Positions 53,401 through 62,470 are shown, counted from the stretch's first letter. The stretch: 64,000 nucleotides of DNA from Laspinema palackyanum D2c (GCF_025370875.1 NZ_JAMXFD010000001.1:38182-102181); one strand, 5' to 3'. Notes: generated from the sequence alone by a model not told the origin. Translations and numbers: made by a program.

Positions 53401-55452
53401 GTGGCATCTATTGACCGCATTATTCAAGAATCCGTTAACCCCTTCGATTCCACCACCTTTAGACCGGGCAATTTTTGGCAAGAAGACCAAAACTCAGCCT
53501 TTACCGTCGATTCCATTCATCAAGAAGTCTTAACTGAAATTACCTCCGTCGTCAATCACGTCACACAAGACCATCGAACCCGGACAATTCTCCTCTCCGG
53601 AGATTCCGGATCGGGAAAAAGTTATCTCTTAGGACGGATTAAAAGTACCCTCAATTCCAAAGCATTTTTTGCCTATATCGGACCTTGGCCGGAAAGCGAA
53701 TTTATTTGGCGGCATACCCTTCGTAATACCGTCGATAGTTTAATGTATGTTCCCCAGGGTCAAACCGAATCCCAATTATTACTTTGGTTAAAAGAATTAG
53801 CCGCCTTTCAAGATAAAAGCCTGATGAAACGGGTATTCGGGGAACGGCAACTGTTTATTCATAAATTAAAAGGAACCTATCCCGCTGGAATCTATAACGC
53901 CAATGAGTTTTTTGGCGTTCTCTATGACTTAACCAATCCCAAATTATATCCCCTCGCTTGTGAATGGCTAAAAGGGGATGATTTGGACGAAGCCAGTTTA
54001 AAACTATTGCGGGTCAAACGGTCCATTGATTCCGAAAATGCTGCCCAGCAAATCTTATCTAATTTTGGTAAAATTGCCTCAGCAACTCAGCCGATAGTTT
54101 TATGCTTTGATAACTTAGATAATATTGACCGAGGAATCGATGGATTAATTAATTTACAGGCATTATTTAACGTTAATTCGATTATTCATAACCAAAAACT
54201 CAAAAATTTTGTTATTATTATTAGTATCATCACCAACACATGGCAGCAAAACTATAAACGGATACAACCGGCGGATTTAGCCCGAATTGATACAAAAATC
54301 CGCCTGAGTGCGATCGACCTCAATCAAGCTGCCGGATTGTTGGCGATGCGATTGTATCCCTTACACCAACTCTCCCAAACTCCACCCCCATCCCCCATCT
54401 ATCCCATAACCGAACAAGATTTAGAAGCGAAATTTCCCGGAGGGAAAACCTTGCCTCGGTTTACACTCCTCCTGGGAAGACAACTGTTTCAAGAGGCGAA
54501 GCAGCAGGAGGGAACAAGAACCGAAACTGTCATCTCACCTTCCCCCAACGAAGTAACTGCCGCCTTTCACCTGGTTTGGGTGAAAGAATTTAATAAAACG
54601 CAGGATAAAATCACCCGCCTGCGCCAATTTTCCGCCCCGGAACTGATGCAAATGGTCCGAGAAGCCCTAGAAGCATTAAATGTGAGTGGCATTCAACAAA
54701 AACTCTTACCCAGTCCCACCTACGCCAGTTATTCCCTCAGCTATCACCTCCCGGCGCAACTGGGAAGAATTGGGATTGTCTGGACAGAAGACCCCAATCT
54801 AGTCAGCTTTTATCATATCATGAAAGCCTGTGAAAAAGCCCTGACCATGCAACGCTGCAAAACCCTCTATTTAATTCGCGCTGAACGCTTAGGAACGCGC
54901 AAAAACCTGGGAAATAAACTCTACTCAGAAATTTTTACCGGACATCCCCATCGCCACATTTTACCGGACATGGTATCAATCCATTATTTAGTAACGTATC
55001 ACAGTTTAGTCAATGCCGCTTGTGCCGGTGAATTAGTCGTGGGAAGTCTCACCCCGAATTTAAAAGAATTACAAGAAATGATTCGCCATGCCCAAATTTT
55101 AGAGGACTGTCCAGTATTACAAACCTTGGGCGTGTTTACCGGATATACCCGCATCATCGGAGTCAGCGATAATAAACCGAAACAACTCGGACCCGCAGGC
55201 GATCGCAGCAAAGCCTTAAAGCAGGCAAAAGAGTATTTACTCGCCTTAGTCCGCACCCAACAAATCATGGGCCGAACCGTGTTGATTCAGAATACCTTAG
55301 ACCAATTTACCGATGTACAAGAGTATCAAGTTAAAGAGTTACTCTTTCAGCTTTGCACCGAAAACAAGCTATTTATTTTAGATGAAACTGTCCCAGAATC
55401 CGCCCAGTTAGTTTGTGTGTTAGAAGCCTTTGGCAAGAAGGCTAAAAACTAG
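53401..55452 (+). CDS. AAA+ ATPase, second of a paralogous pair
   Basis: A 683-residue paralogue of the previous gene. The GTG start (MASIDRIIQESVNPF) aligns with the sister's MATLEQIIQREPNPF and has a GAGGAG six bases upstream; a longer frame from 53317 is less likely. Walker A GDSGSGKS falls at the same residues (67-74), Walker B is VLCFDNLDN, and the shared segments NANEFFGVLYDLTNPK and LACEWLKGDDLDE are nearly identical. The C-terminal part contains the same unnamed alpha/beta domain and terminal winged helix. The N-terminal halves are far better conserved than the linkers. Two related but distinct ATPases suggest a hetero-oligomer. Confidence 0.75.
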   Translation: MASIDRIIQESVNPFDSTTFRPGNFWQEDQNSAFTVDSIHQEVLTEITSVVNHVTQDHRTRTILLSGDSGSGKSYLLGRIKSTLNSKAFFAYIGPWPESEFIWRHTLRNTVDSLMYVPQGQTESQLLLWLKELAAFQDKSLMKRVFGERQLFIHKLKGTYPAGIYNANEFFGVLYDLTNPKLYPLACEWLKGDDLDEASLKLLRVKRSIDSENAAQQILSNFGKIASATQPIVLCFDNLDNIDRGIDGLINLQALFNVNSIIHNQKLKNFVIIISIITNTWQQNYKRIQPADLARIDTKIRLSAIDLNQAAGLLAMRLYPLHQLSQTPPPSPIYPITEQDLEAKFPGGKTLPRFTLLLGRQLFQEAKQQEGTRTETVISPSPNEVTAAFHLVWVKEFNKTQDKITRLRQFSAPELMQMVREALEALNVSGIQQKLLPSPTYASYSLSYHLPAQLGRIGIVWTEDPNLVSFYHIMKACEKALTMQRCKTLYLIRAERLGTRKNLGNKLYSEIFTGHPHRHILPDMVSIHYLVTYHSLVNAACAGELVVGSLTPNLKELQEMIRHAQILEDCPVLQTLGVFTGYTRIIGVSDNKPKQLGPAGDRSKALKQAKEYLLALVRTQQIMGRTVLIQNTLDQFTDVQEYQVKELLFQLCTENKLFILDETVPESAQLVCVLEAFGKKAKN

Positions 55453-55455
55453 ACA

Positions 55456-55481
55456 GAGTGGCAGGTTTGAAACTGCCACTC
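55456..55481. terminator. Bidirectional hairpin between convergent operons
   Basis: GAGTGGCAG / CTGCCACTC with an 8-base loop separates the second ATPase gene from the convergent ParB-like gene. Short T/A runs on both sides allow use in either direction. Confidence 0.65.
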
Positions 55482-55509
55482 TTCTAAAATTCACAGAGTC
55501 AGGGTATCT

Positions 55510-56304
55510 TTACCTTTGCCAACCATCAATCAGTTTAGCAATTGTTTTACCACCTAAGCCCTTAATTCGGGTAACCAAATTTTCAAAATTGATAAAGGGT
55601 TCAAAGGGTTTCTTCTTTCGCTCCTTGACTATATTCTCAATGATAGTTTTACTGACCCCAGTCTTTCCTAACAGTGAACGCAGTTGGGCTTCAGGCAACT
55701 CTAAGTTATTCAGAGATTCTAATAAGGGGGCAGGTTTGGGATTTTGATTTTCAATATCTTTTAACCGTTCCTCTAACTTTTGACTTAATGCCTCTTCCAT
55801 TCTCTGGAGATTCTGAGAATATTCAGCCTTTAATTCATTGAGTCGGGTTTCCAGCCGAACTTCAATATTAATGAATCTGGCTTCTACATCTGATTGAATT
55901 GGTGTCTGAATGGGTAAATCTTTAACACCTTGAGGATTAGGTTCAATGGGTGCTTGAGTGGGTGAATCTTTAACCCCTTGATTGCTCCTTGGCTGTGCGA
56001 AACTCTTTAATAAATCCGTTTGCTTGAGGATAATCTCTTCATTTTTTGGTGCAAAAACAAAGGCATAAACCATTTCCCCTTTACGAGGATTTTTTTCTCT
56101 AGCTCTAACCGCAGCATAGTATTCTAAATGCCCATCAACTACGGTATAGCTTTCGACTCCCATCCTTTTTAAAACTAAAGGTCTTAGAAGTCCATCACAT
56201 TCTAACATTATATCCGAAAGGCTATCTAATGCTGTTTCCGGGAAAGTTGATCGAGACACCGGCGAATTGATACTTTTAACATCTACCAGGGAAAAAGAAA
56301 TCAT
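55510..56304 (-). CDS. ParB-like protein with helix-hairpin-helix end
   Basis: 264 residues. Residues 1-95 resemble a ParB/sulfiredoxin-type N-terminal domain (DSLSDIMLECDGLLRPLVLK, then YTVVDGHLEYYAAVRAREK). The middle is a coiled-coil region (RLNELKAEYSQNLQRMEEAL). The last 75 residues (LRSLLGKTGVSKTIIENIVK, then FINFENLVTRIKGLGGKTIA) form two helix-hairpin-helix units that usually bind DNA non-specifically. A canonical ParB HTH is absent. It overlaps the ParA gene by an ATGA, showing translational coupling. No HIP1 site is present. Likely the DNA-binding partner of the ParA fusion. Confidence 0.8.
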   Translation of the reverse strand: MISFSLVDVKSINSPVSRSTFPETALDSLSDIMLECDGLLRPLVLKRMGVESYTVVDGHLEYYAAVRAREKNPRKGEMVYAFVFAPKNEEIILKQTDLLKSFAQPRSNQGVKDSPTQAPIEPNPQGVKDLPIQTPIQSDVEARFINIEVRLETRLNELKAEYSQNLQRMEEALSQKLEERLKDIENQNPKPAPLLESLNNLELPEAQLRSLLGKTGVSKTIIENIVKERKKKPFEPFINFENLVTRIKGLGGKTIAKLIDGWQR

Positions 56305-57770
56305 TTTTTCATTCCTATTTTAGCTACAACTTCTAAGGCTAATGCTTCAAATTCACCCGATGATAAAGAATCCGGTGCATATTCTAATATGGATTTAGGT
56401 TCAGGTATGTCTTGGTCTCCGATTGGAACCGTATGATTAGTACATTGAGAAAGAATTGTTCGTTCATAAATAATTGTTTCCATTAGATTGAGGTGATACG
56501 TTGCAGAAATAACACTTTTTTGTTTAGGAAAAGTATATTGCAAAAATTTGGGGTTGGGTGAAATTTTAGAAGGTAAGACTCCCAAAATCTTAAGCGGTTC
56601 TTTTCCAATCATGTCTCGAAACTCATTCACTTGACTGATAAACTGGATGACACTGGGTAACCCTTGGTTAGCAAAAGGTTTCAAATCAGATGGAATAATC
56701 AGATGGTCCGCAGCAATCAACGCGACTTCTGCATATAAGTCCCGGGAGGGAGGAGTATCTATAATTACGATATCATATTCTTTTTCAACTTGGTTTAACT
56801 TAGTGACTAGCCGACCTTTAGTTGCTCCGATTTGATTCAATTTATATTGCCCTTCAATGAGGTTAATATGAGAAGGAATTACATCAATTTCGGGGGTGTT
56901 AAAATTATCAGATTGTCGAGTAACATTTGATACAGAATAAAAGTCTCCTGTTTCTAAAATATGATAAACATTTTTATCTTTTAAATTGTCATCTTCTTCA
57001 AATAAAAACTTCATTAATCCTGTGGCAAAAGTTGAATTAGATTGAGCATCTATATCAATTAACAGGACCTTTTTTCCCTTTTTTCGGAGGGCGGCAGCTA
57101 AGTTGACTGCAACCGTGGTTTTTCCGACGCCGCCTTTGTTATGATAAACAGCAATTACTTTCACCGTAGAATTCCTCTTAGTATTAGAAGTGGGTTCAAC
57201 AACGGGTTCGGGGTCACTGGGAGTGGGCGGAAATAAATCCTCTGGAAACGGGATTTCTTCCGATGCTTGTTCAGGAATTGACTGGTCCCTAATAGGAGGG
57301 AGATTAGAGTCTGTCGCCGGTGAATCCAAGGTTTGTTTATGTTGACTGCTCTCTTTCCCAATCAAGGCATTAATTTCTTCAATTTTTGCCTCGACTTCTT
57401 GTCCCAAACACTGAAAGACTAGATGGATGTCCTCCCCCACTCGTTCATAAATCCGCATTTCCTTACCATTCGTGAGGACCCCATATTTAACCTGTAGTTT
57501 TGTTAAATAGCGTTTAAACTTTCTCAGGTGTCGGTCTAGGTTTTGTTTGGGACTTTTGGCCTCCATCACGACACTCAGGGGAGAATTGGCATCAAGGACG
57601 AAGGGAACGGCTTGGATGGCGAAGGCTAAGAAATCTAACCGGATGCTACTAAAAGCAACTTCTTGATGCCAACTGTCCGGGGTGTACCCTAATGCTGGCA
57701 ACAAGTAACTGACGATTAGTTTACTCTCAACTTCGCTCTCGTTTCGGCAAAGGTCTGGATGGAAACTCAA
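56301..57770 (-). CDS. ParA-type ATPase fused to HsdR-N-like PD-(D/E)XK domain
   Basis: 489 residues. Residues 1-140 look like the N-terminal nuclease domain of type I restriction R subunits: an early Glu (ESEVES), Asp46 in SIRLDFLAF and Glu70-Ala-Lys72 in VVMEAKSPKQ, a complete D...ExK site. After an acidic Pro-rich linker a ParA/MinD ATPase begins, with the deviant Walker A NKGGVGKTT (about 211-219), LLIDIDAQSNS, and DIVIIDTPPSRD. ParA proteins segregate DNA by patterning over the nucleoid; the nuclease-like fusion is unusual. The start is TTG. It overlaps its ParB-like partner by four bases and has no HIP1 site. Confidence 0.85.
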   Translation of the reverse strand: MSFHPDLCRNESEVESKLIVSYLLPALGYTPDSWHQEVAFSSIRLDFLAFAIQAVPFVLDANSPLSVVMEAKSPKQNLDRHLRKFKRYLTKLQVKYGVLTNGKEMRIYERVGEDIHLVFQCLGQEVEAKIEEINALIGKESSQHKQTLDSPATDSNLPPIRDQSIPEQASEEIPFPEDLFPPTPSDPEPVVEPTSNTKRNSTVKVIAVYHNKGGVGKTTVAVNLAAALRKKGKKVLLIDIDAQSNSTFATGLMKFLFEEDDNLKDKNVYHILETGDFYSVSNVTRQSDNFNTPEIDVIPSHINLIEGQYKLNQIGATKGRLVTKLNQVEKEYDIVIIDTPPSRDLYAEVALIAADHLIIPSDLKPFANQGLPSVIQFISQVNEFRDMIGKEPLKILGVLPSKISPNPKFLQYTFPKQKSVISATYHLNLMETIIYERTILSQCTNHTVPIGDQDIPEPKSILEYAPDSLSSGEFEALALEVVAKIGMKK

Positions 57771-57946
57771 GGTTTTTACCCGGATTATCCGGTGCCTTAC
57801 GGAATCGTTTTAGATCTTACCTGATCTGAGGTAAAACCCGAACAATATCTTAATATTTTTTAACAAAAAAAGCCGATCGCCACTGAATCGAGAGGGTGCG
57901 TTACTTTAGATTGTCGCGCACCCGATGATCAGGGATGTAACTGTTT

Positions 57947-58387
57947 TCAATTTGCCGATCGCTCTTTAGAACCCGAAAAACTCTCTTTCAACTTGGCGAT
58001 CGCACCTTGGATAAAATTCGGCTGTTTTTCTGGAGGACGCACTGCTAACTCGATAGGATCTTCGGCATATTCTTTCCCTTTTAAGCGATACCCATATTCC
58101 AGATTCTGTTGATTTTTTCGCAGAATAGGAAACAAGCGAAATCCGCCTTCTCGCAACTCTTCCTCTGTATCAAAAATCGCTTGATTAATCTTACTGGTTC
58201 GATTCACCATCAATGAACCCACGGGAAACCAGTTCTTTTTGCCTTGTATCCGCATAAAAATATGAAATTCGGGCATATCCCCTTCTTTCATTTTCTCATA
58301 CTTCTGTGCTGCCTCTTCCCGCTTTGCTGTGCCTTTGCCGCTTTTCTTGCGCGGTTGCACTTTCCCAAATCCCTGTTGTGTCGTCAC
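57947..58387 (-). CDS. HHL1-like protein
   Basis: A 146-residue protein similar to plant HYPERSENSITIVE TO HIGH LIGHT 1 and its cyanobacterial homologues. Recognised parts are the basic N-terminus (VQPRKKSGKGTAKREEAAQK), the domain core HIFMRIQGKKNWFPVGSLMV and FRLFPILRKNQQNLEYGYRL, and the following YAEDPIELAV. HHL1 binds photosystem II assembly/repair factors in chloroplasts; a similar role at thylakoids is inferred here. A GTG start is followed by MTTQQGFGK. No membrane helix is seen. HIP1 sites return here. Confidence 0.8.
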   Translation of the reverse strand: MTTQQGFGKVQPRKKSGKGTAKREEAAQKYEKMKEGDMPEFHIFMRIQGKKNWFPVGSLMVNRTSKINQAIFDTEEELREGGFRLFPILRKNQQNLEYGYRLKGKEYAEDPIELAVRPPEKQPNFIQGAIAKLKESFSGSKERSAN

Positions 58388-58510
58388 TTTGGCTTCCTCC
58401 TGGGTGGTATTTACAAAAGTTTACAGTATTTCTCAGAATTCTGCAATCCTTTTTGTCGTTTGTCCTTGGTTGTTCGTCCTTGGTCCTTCTGGGTTGCTTG
58501 CAGAGGGGGA

Positions 58511-58600
58511 CCCCACCCTAACCCTCCCCTTGCCAAGGGGAGGGGACCGGAGATGCCGTCAATTGCTAAATATAGGGTTGATTCGCGAATCAACCCTACA
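58511..58600. repeat. Two adjacent palindromic repeats
   Basis: CCCTCCCCTTGCCAAGGGGAGGG (58520-58542) matches the repeats upstream of the permease. Thirty bases further, TAGGGTTGATTCGCGAATCAACCCTA (58573-58598) is a palindrome of the GATTCGCGAATC family. Together they fill the gap between the HHL1-like and RNase D genes. Confidence 0.8.
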
Positions 58601-58620
58601 GTTTGGAGGCGTCAGGGGGG

Positions 58621-59556
58621 CTACAATTGCTCATCCTCGGGTGGAATGATTTTTAACTGCAAGGTTTCGGAAGTTTCAACGGACATGGGGAGGCGATCGC
58701 TGACGGCATCTAACTGAGTCCGCATTTCCTTCGTCAGAGTGAGAACACAATCAAAATCAATCTGTTCCTCTTGCACGAGTTTCGCCAATTCTGAAAACGG
58801 TGTTTTATACGTCGATCGCTCATAACTGGAGAATTTAACTCGATGCATTTGCTTGATCCGTTGAGCTTGCATTGCCGATTTGAGGCGCTTTTCCACATAA
58901 CTCAATTCCGACTCCAGTAACGCCGCTTCCTGCTTTAATCTTGTATATTCTGCCGCTAGAACCTGCACGTTATCCGTTGCTGGATCTCGCTGAGTCATGC
59001 CTTCAATTTCCATCAGACGGCGATGCACATAAGCTAAATAAATCGGGTCGAGGGTGGCATATCGAACTTGGCTCTCACTTAGCGATCGCCTTCCCCAGTC
59101 ACTTTGTTGCTCTGAACTATCTGGACGAGGTAACCCGCACAATTCACAAGCTAAAGTTTTGAGTTGAAAATTGGAGGTTTCTAACATAAACAACGGCAAA
59201 CTTTTCGCCAAAAGTAACGTACAAGTTACATTTCTGGCTTGGGCTTTTCCTAAAAACCTCAAATCATAACTGGCATTGTGAAACACTTTTTCAATGGCAG
59301 GGTTAGCCATGATAGTGTTGATAAACTCGGCAGTTAATTGGGGGCGATTAAGAACATCTAAGAGATAAACCCGGTTCATTAACAGTTCTAGGGAGTTGGG
59401 GAATTCTCCTGGGAAGTCTGGCAAAATCTGAATCAGAGAAAGTCGGGGGTTTTTGGTTCGATAATCCGCCACTTCTGTATCCACCCAAAGGCGTTCAACT
59501 TGGGTACAGGTGGCGATCGCATCTTTAATATCCGTGGGATCCGTTAAATAGGGCAT
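58621..59556 (-). CDS. rnd: Ribonuclease D-like 3'-5' exonuclease
   Basis: A 311-residue DEDDy exonuclease for maturation or turnover of small RNAs. The acidic site is Asp26-x-Glu28 in LWVDTEVADY, the second Asp in VFHNASYDLRFLGK, and the YxxxD motif in RYATLDPIYLAYVH. The C-terminal 110 residues are helical and coiled-coil (EAALLESELSYVEKRLKSAM), not a clear HRDC domain as in E. coli RNase D. It lies alone, convergent to nothing, with its end at the repeat gap. Confidence 0.9.
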   Translation of the reverse strand: MPYLTDPTDIKDAIATCTQVERLWVDTEVADYRTKNPRLSLIQILPDFPGEFPNSLELLMNRVYLLDVLNRPQLTAEFINTIMANPAIEKVFHNASYDLRFLGKAQARNVTCTLLLAKSLPLFMLETSNFQLKTLACELCGLPRPDSSEQQSDWGRRSLSESQVRYATLDPIYLAYVHRRLMEIEGMTQRDPATDNVQVLAAEYTRLKQEAALLESELSYVEKRLKSAMQAQRIKQMHRVKFSSYERSTYKTPFSELAKLVQEEQIDFDCVLTLTKEMRTQLDAVSDRLPMSVETSETLQLKIIPPEDEQL

Positions 59557-59736
59557 CGTCCTAACTCGGGGTGATTATTCTTGATCGAGGTTAAATCTCT
59601 AGGGTACTGGGAATTTAACCCCGAGTGAAGGGCAACCCGTCCTAGAAAGAGTGCCGAAGGGAATCTAAGTTATCTTTGAAAGAGTCCAAACTCTGAAAAT
59701 GCTAAACAATCGACAGCGAACTCATTAAACTCATAT

Positions 59737-60696
59737 ATGAAAAAAGCGCTAATTTGTGGAATTTCCGGTCAAGATGGAGCCTATCTAGCCCAATTACTCC
59801 TTTCCAAGGGCTATACGGTTTGTGGTACCTCTCGCGACGCGCAAATGTCATCCTTTCGCAATCTGACCCGCTTAGGCATTCGCGAACAAGTCAAGTTAGA
59901 ATCCATGTCCCTAAATGACTTTCGCAGTGTGTTACAAATTTTGACAAAAATTGAACCCGATGAGGTGTACAATCTCGCGGGACAAAGTTCTGTGGGGCTA
60001 TCCTTCGATCAACCTGTGGAAACGTTAGAAAGTATTGCCACCGGGACGCTGAACTTGTTGGAAGCGATTCGGTTTACGGGAAAAACCATTAAATTTTATA
60101 ATGCGGGGTCCAGTGAATGTTTTGGCGATACGGGCGATCGCGCGGCGGATGAAACCACCCCATTTCGGCCCCGCAGTCCCTACGCTGTCGCCAAAGCTAC
60201 CGCCTTTTGGGAAGTCGCCAACTATCGGGAAGCTTACGGATTATTTGCCTGTTCTGGAATTTTGTATAATCATGAGTCTCCCCTGAGACCCGAACGGTTT
60301 GTCACGCAAAAAATTATTGCTGCTGCCTGTCGGATTGCCGGGGGGAGTCGCGAAAAAGTAAACCTCGGGAATATTTCCGTACAACGGGACTGGGGTTACG
60401 CGCCGGAATATGTAGAGGCGATGTATTTGATGTTACAGCACCCGGACCCGGATGATTATGTGATTGCCACCGGGGAAACCCATCGGTTGGAGGATTTTGT
60501 GGCGATCGCCTTTTCTAGTGTGGGACTGGATTGGCAGGAGTGGGTCAATATTGACACCAGTTTATATCGACCCACCGATATTGCCGTGGGTCGAGGCAAT
60601 CCAGGCAAGGCGAAAGCCAAGCTGGGATGGGAGGCGACGTCGAAAATGCCCGAGGTGGTTAGACAGATGGTAGAGGCCAAAAGGCAAGGGATTTAA
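59737..60696 (+). CDS. gmd: GDP-mannose 4,6-dehydratase
   Basis: Gmd converts GDP-mannose to GDP-4-keto-6-deoxymannose, the precursor of GDP-fucose, -rhamnose and related sugars for surface glycans. The 319-residue extended SDR has the NAD(P)-binding ALICGISGQDGAYLAQLL, the YxxxK pair Tyr149-Lys153 in SPYAVAKATAF, and the family segments YNLAGQSSVGLSFDQPVET and LRPERFVTQKI. It is somewhat shorter than the 350-370 residue E. coli enzyme, lacking part of the C-terminus. No reductase partner is adjacent. Confidence 0.92.
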   Translation: MKKALICGISGQDGAYLAQLLLSKGYTVCGTSRDAQMSSFRNLTRLGIREQVKLESMSLNDFRSVLQILTKIEPDEVYNLAGQSSVGLSFDQPVETLESIATGTLNLLEAIRFTGKTIKFYNAGSSECFGDTGDRAADETTPFRPRSPYAVAKATAFWEVANYREAYGLFACSGILYNHESPLRPERFVTQKIIAAACRIAGGSREKVNLGNISVQRDWGYAPEYVEAMYLMLQHPDPDDYVIATGETHRLEDFVAIAFSSVGLDWQEWVNIDTSLYRPTDIAVGRGNPGKAKAKLGWEATSKMPEVVRQMVEAKRQGI

Positions 60697-60700
60697 GCAA

Positions 60701-60910
60701 CACCGGGCGGGCAACAACCGGCGGGGGCAGCAGCAACAACCGGCGGGGGATTTATCCCCCGCCGGTGTTGCGAGGGGTGCAAAATGTCCGTTGAAACCGA
60801 CTGAAAGCCTTATCCCGTAGTATTTTTAGTCGGTTTTAACCGACTTTAGCTATTAGGCGGGGGTTTTAACCCCCGCCGGTTCCCCCCGCCGGTTCCGCCG
60901 GTTGTTGCTT
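60701..60910. repeat. Composite palindromic repeat (AGTCGG family)
   Basis: The element begins with several short GGCGGG/CAACAACCGG units, then CCGGCGGGGGATTTATCCCC, GTTGAAACCGACTGAAAGCC and AGTCGGTTTTAACCGACTTT, closing with GGCGGGGGTTTTAACCCCCG. It fills most of the gap before the SSADH gene. The remaining 190 bases hold no visible gene and must include the promoter. Confidence 0.88.
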
Positions 60911-61102
60911 TCAAATGTCAGGGTTTTGTAACAGGTGGATACTCAATTGGCGACTTTTACTCCCCCTGAGATTGAAGACAAAAATCGACGTGAAATTTAA
61001 CATTTCAGACCCAGAAAGTTTGACAAAATAACAGTGCCACCAATCTAGCCTCAACACCTTGTTGTCTAGGCAAGAATCATTATGTAAATTGGAGATGAGC
61101 TC

Positions 61103-62470
61103 GTGGCTATTGCCAGTATCAACCCGGTGACGGGAGAAACGATACAAACCTTTACAGCCCTAACCGATGCGGAAGTCCAGGCTAAACTGGAAAAAGCGCA
61201 ACAGGCTTTTGAAAAATATCGGCGGATTCCTCTTGCCCAACGGGCGGTATGGATGAATGCCGCAGCGGATATTTTGGAAAAAAATAAAGAGCACTATGGG
61301 AAAATCATGACCCTGGAAATGGGCAAAACCCTCGCTTCGGCGATCGCAGAGGCGGAAAAAAGTGCCTTGGGTTGTCGGTATTATGCAGAGAATGCCGCCC
61401 AATTCCTGGCAGATGTTCCCGGACAAACCGACGCCAGTAACAGCTTTGTGCGCTACCAACCCCTGGGCCCGGTTTTAGCGGTGATGCCCTGGAACTTTCC
61501 ATTTTGGCAAGTATTTCGCTTTGCGGCCCCGGCCCTGATGGCGGGAAATGTGGGTCTACTCAAACACGCCTCCAATGTGCCGCAATGCGCCCTTGCCATT
61601 GAAGAGATTTTTACCGAAGCGGGATTTCCCGAGGGTGTCTTCCAAACTTTGTTAATAGGTGCTGACAAAGTAGGGAACGTGATCGCTGATGATCGCGTCC
61701 AAGCAGCGGCTTTGACCGGATCCGAGTTTGCCGGTTCCAGTTTAGCGGAAAAAGCCGGGAAATATATCAAGAAAACTGTCCTAGAATTAGGAGGGAGTGA
61801 TCCGTTTATTGTAATGAAGAGCGCGGATCTAGAAGTTGCCGCAGCAACGGCGACCAAAGCGCGGATGATTAATAATGGGCAGTCTTGTATCGCAGCAAAA
61901 CGCTTCATTGTCGAAGAAGCGATCGCGGATGAATTTGAGCAACGCTTGATTGAGCATTTCAAAGCATTACGGGTAGGAGACCCAATGGATCCGGCCACGG
62001 ATATCGGACCCCTGGCCACTCGCTCAATCCTAGAGGAATTACACCAACAAGTGTTAGCTTGTGTGGAAAATGGAGCAAAAGCGGCGACTGGGGGCATTCC
62101 TTTAATTGATCGTCCCGGAAACTTCTATCCGCCAACGCTAATCACCGATATTCCCCTCGGAATACCGGCAGAACGGGAAGAATTTTTTGGACCCGTGGCC
62201 TTGTTATTTCGGGTGGCCAATATAGATGAAGCGATCGCCCGGGCGAACGATATTCCCTTTGGTTTGGGTGCTTCTGCTTGGACGAACGAACCCCAAGAGC
62301 GCGATCGCTTTATCGAAGAACTCGAAGCCGGTGCCGTCTTTATTAATGGCTTAGTCAAATCCGACCCGCGCCTGCCCTTTGGTGGCATCAAACGGTCCGG
62401 ATATGGACGCGAATTAAGCATTCAAGGCATTCACGAATTCGTGAACATCAAAAGCGTTTGGGTCAAATAA
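61103..62470 (+). CDS. gabD: Succinate-semialdehyde dehydrogenase
   Basis: A 455-residue aldehyde dehydrogenase that should oxidise succinic semialdehyde to succinate with NAD(P)+. The catalytic Cys262 lies in NNGQSCIAAKRF and the general base Glu228 in VLELGGSDPF. Cofactor and core motifs include MPWNFPFWQVFRFAAPAL and FGGIKRSGYGREL at the end. The length (455) and the LELGGSDPFIV motif fit the gabD-like group used by cyanobacteria. The GTG start has a GGAG 8 bases upstream. It is followed by the 2-oxoglutarate decarboxylase-like gene, the known partner of this route, so the two should be co-transcribed. Confidence 0.94.
   Translation: MAIASINPVTGETIQTFTALTDAEVQAKLEKAQQAFEKYRRIPLAQRAVWMNAAADILEKNKEHYGKIMTLEMGKTLASAIAEAEKSALGCRYYAENAAQFLADVPGQTDASNSFVRYQPLGPVLAVMPWNFPFWQVFRFAAPALMAGNVGLLKHASNVPQCALAIEEIFTEAGFPEGVFQTLLIGADKVGNVIADDRVQAAALTGSEFAGSSLAEKAGKYIKKTVLELGGSDPFIVMKSADLEVAAATATKARMINNGQSCIAAKRFIVEEAIADEFEQRLIEHFKALRVGDPMDPATDIGPLATRSILEELHQQVLACVENGAKAATGGIPLIDRPGNFYPPTLITDIPLGIPAEREEFFGPVALLFRVANIDEAIARANDIPFGLGASAWTNEPQERDRFIEELEAGAVFINGLVKSDPRLPFGGIKRSGYGRELSIQGIHEFVNIKSVWVK

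Noticed and set aside
51220-55452. BREX or Dnd/Ssp defence locus
   Set aside because: No methylase, PglZ, BrxL or sulfur-modification gene is near; only ATPase resemblance was present.
61453-62097. 214-codon frame antisense to the SSADH gene
   Set aside because: The sense strand encodes a complete aldehyde dehydrogenase; the antisense protein has no recognisable feature.
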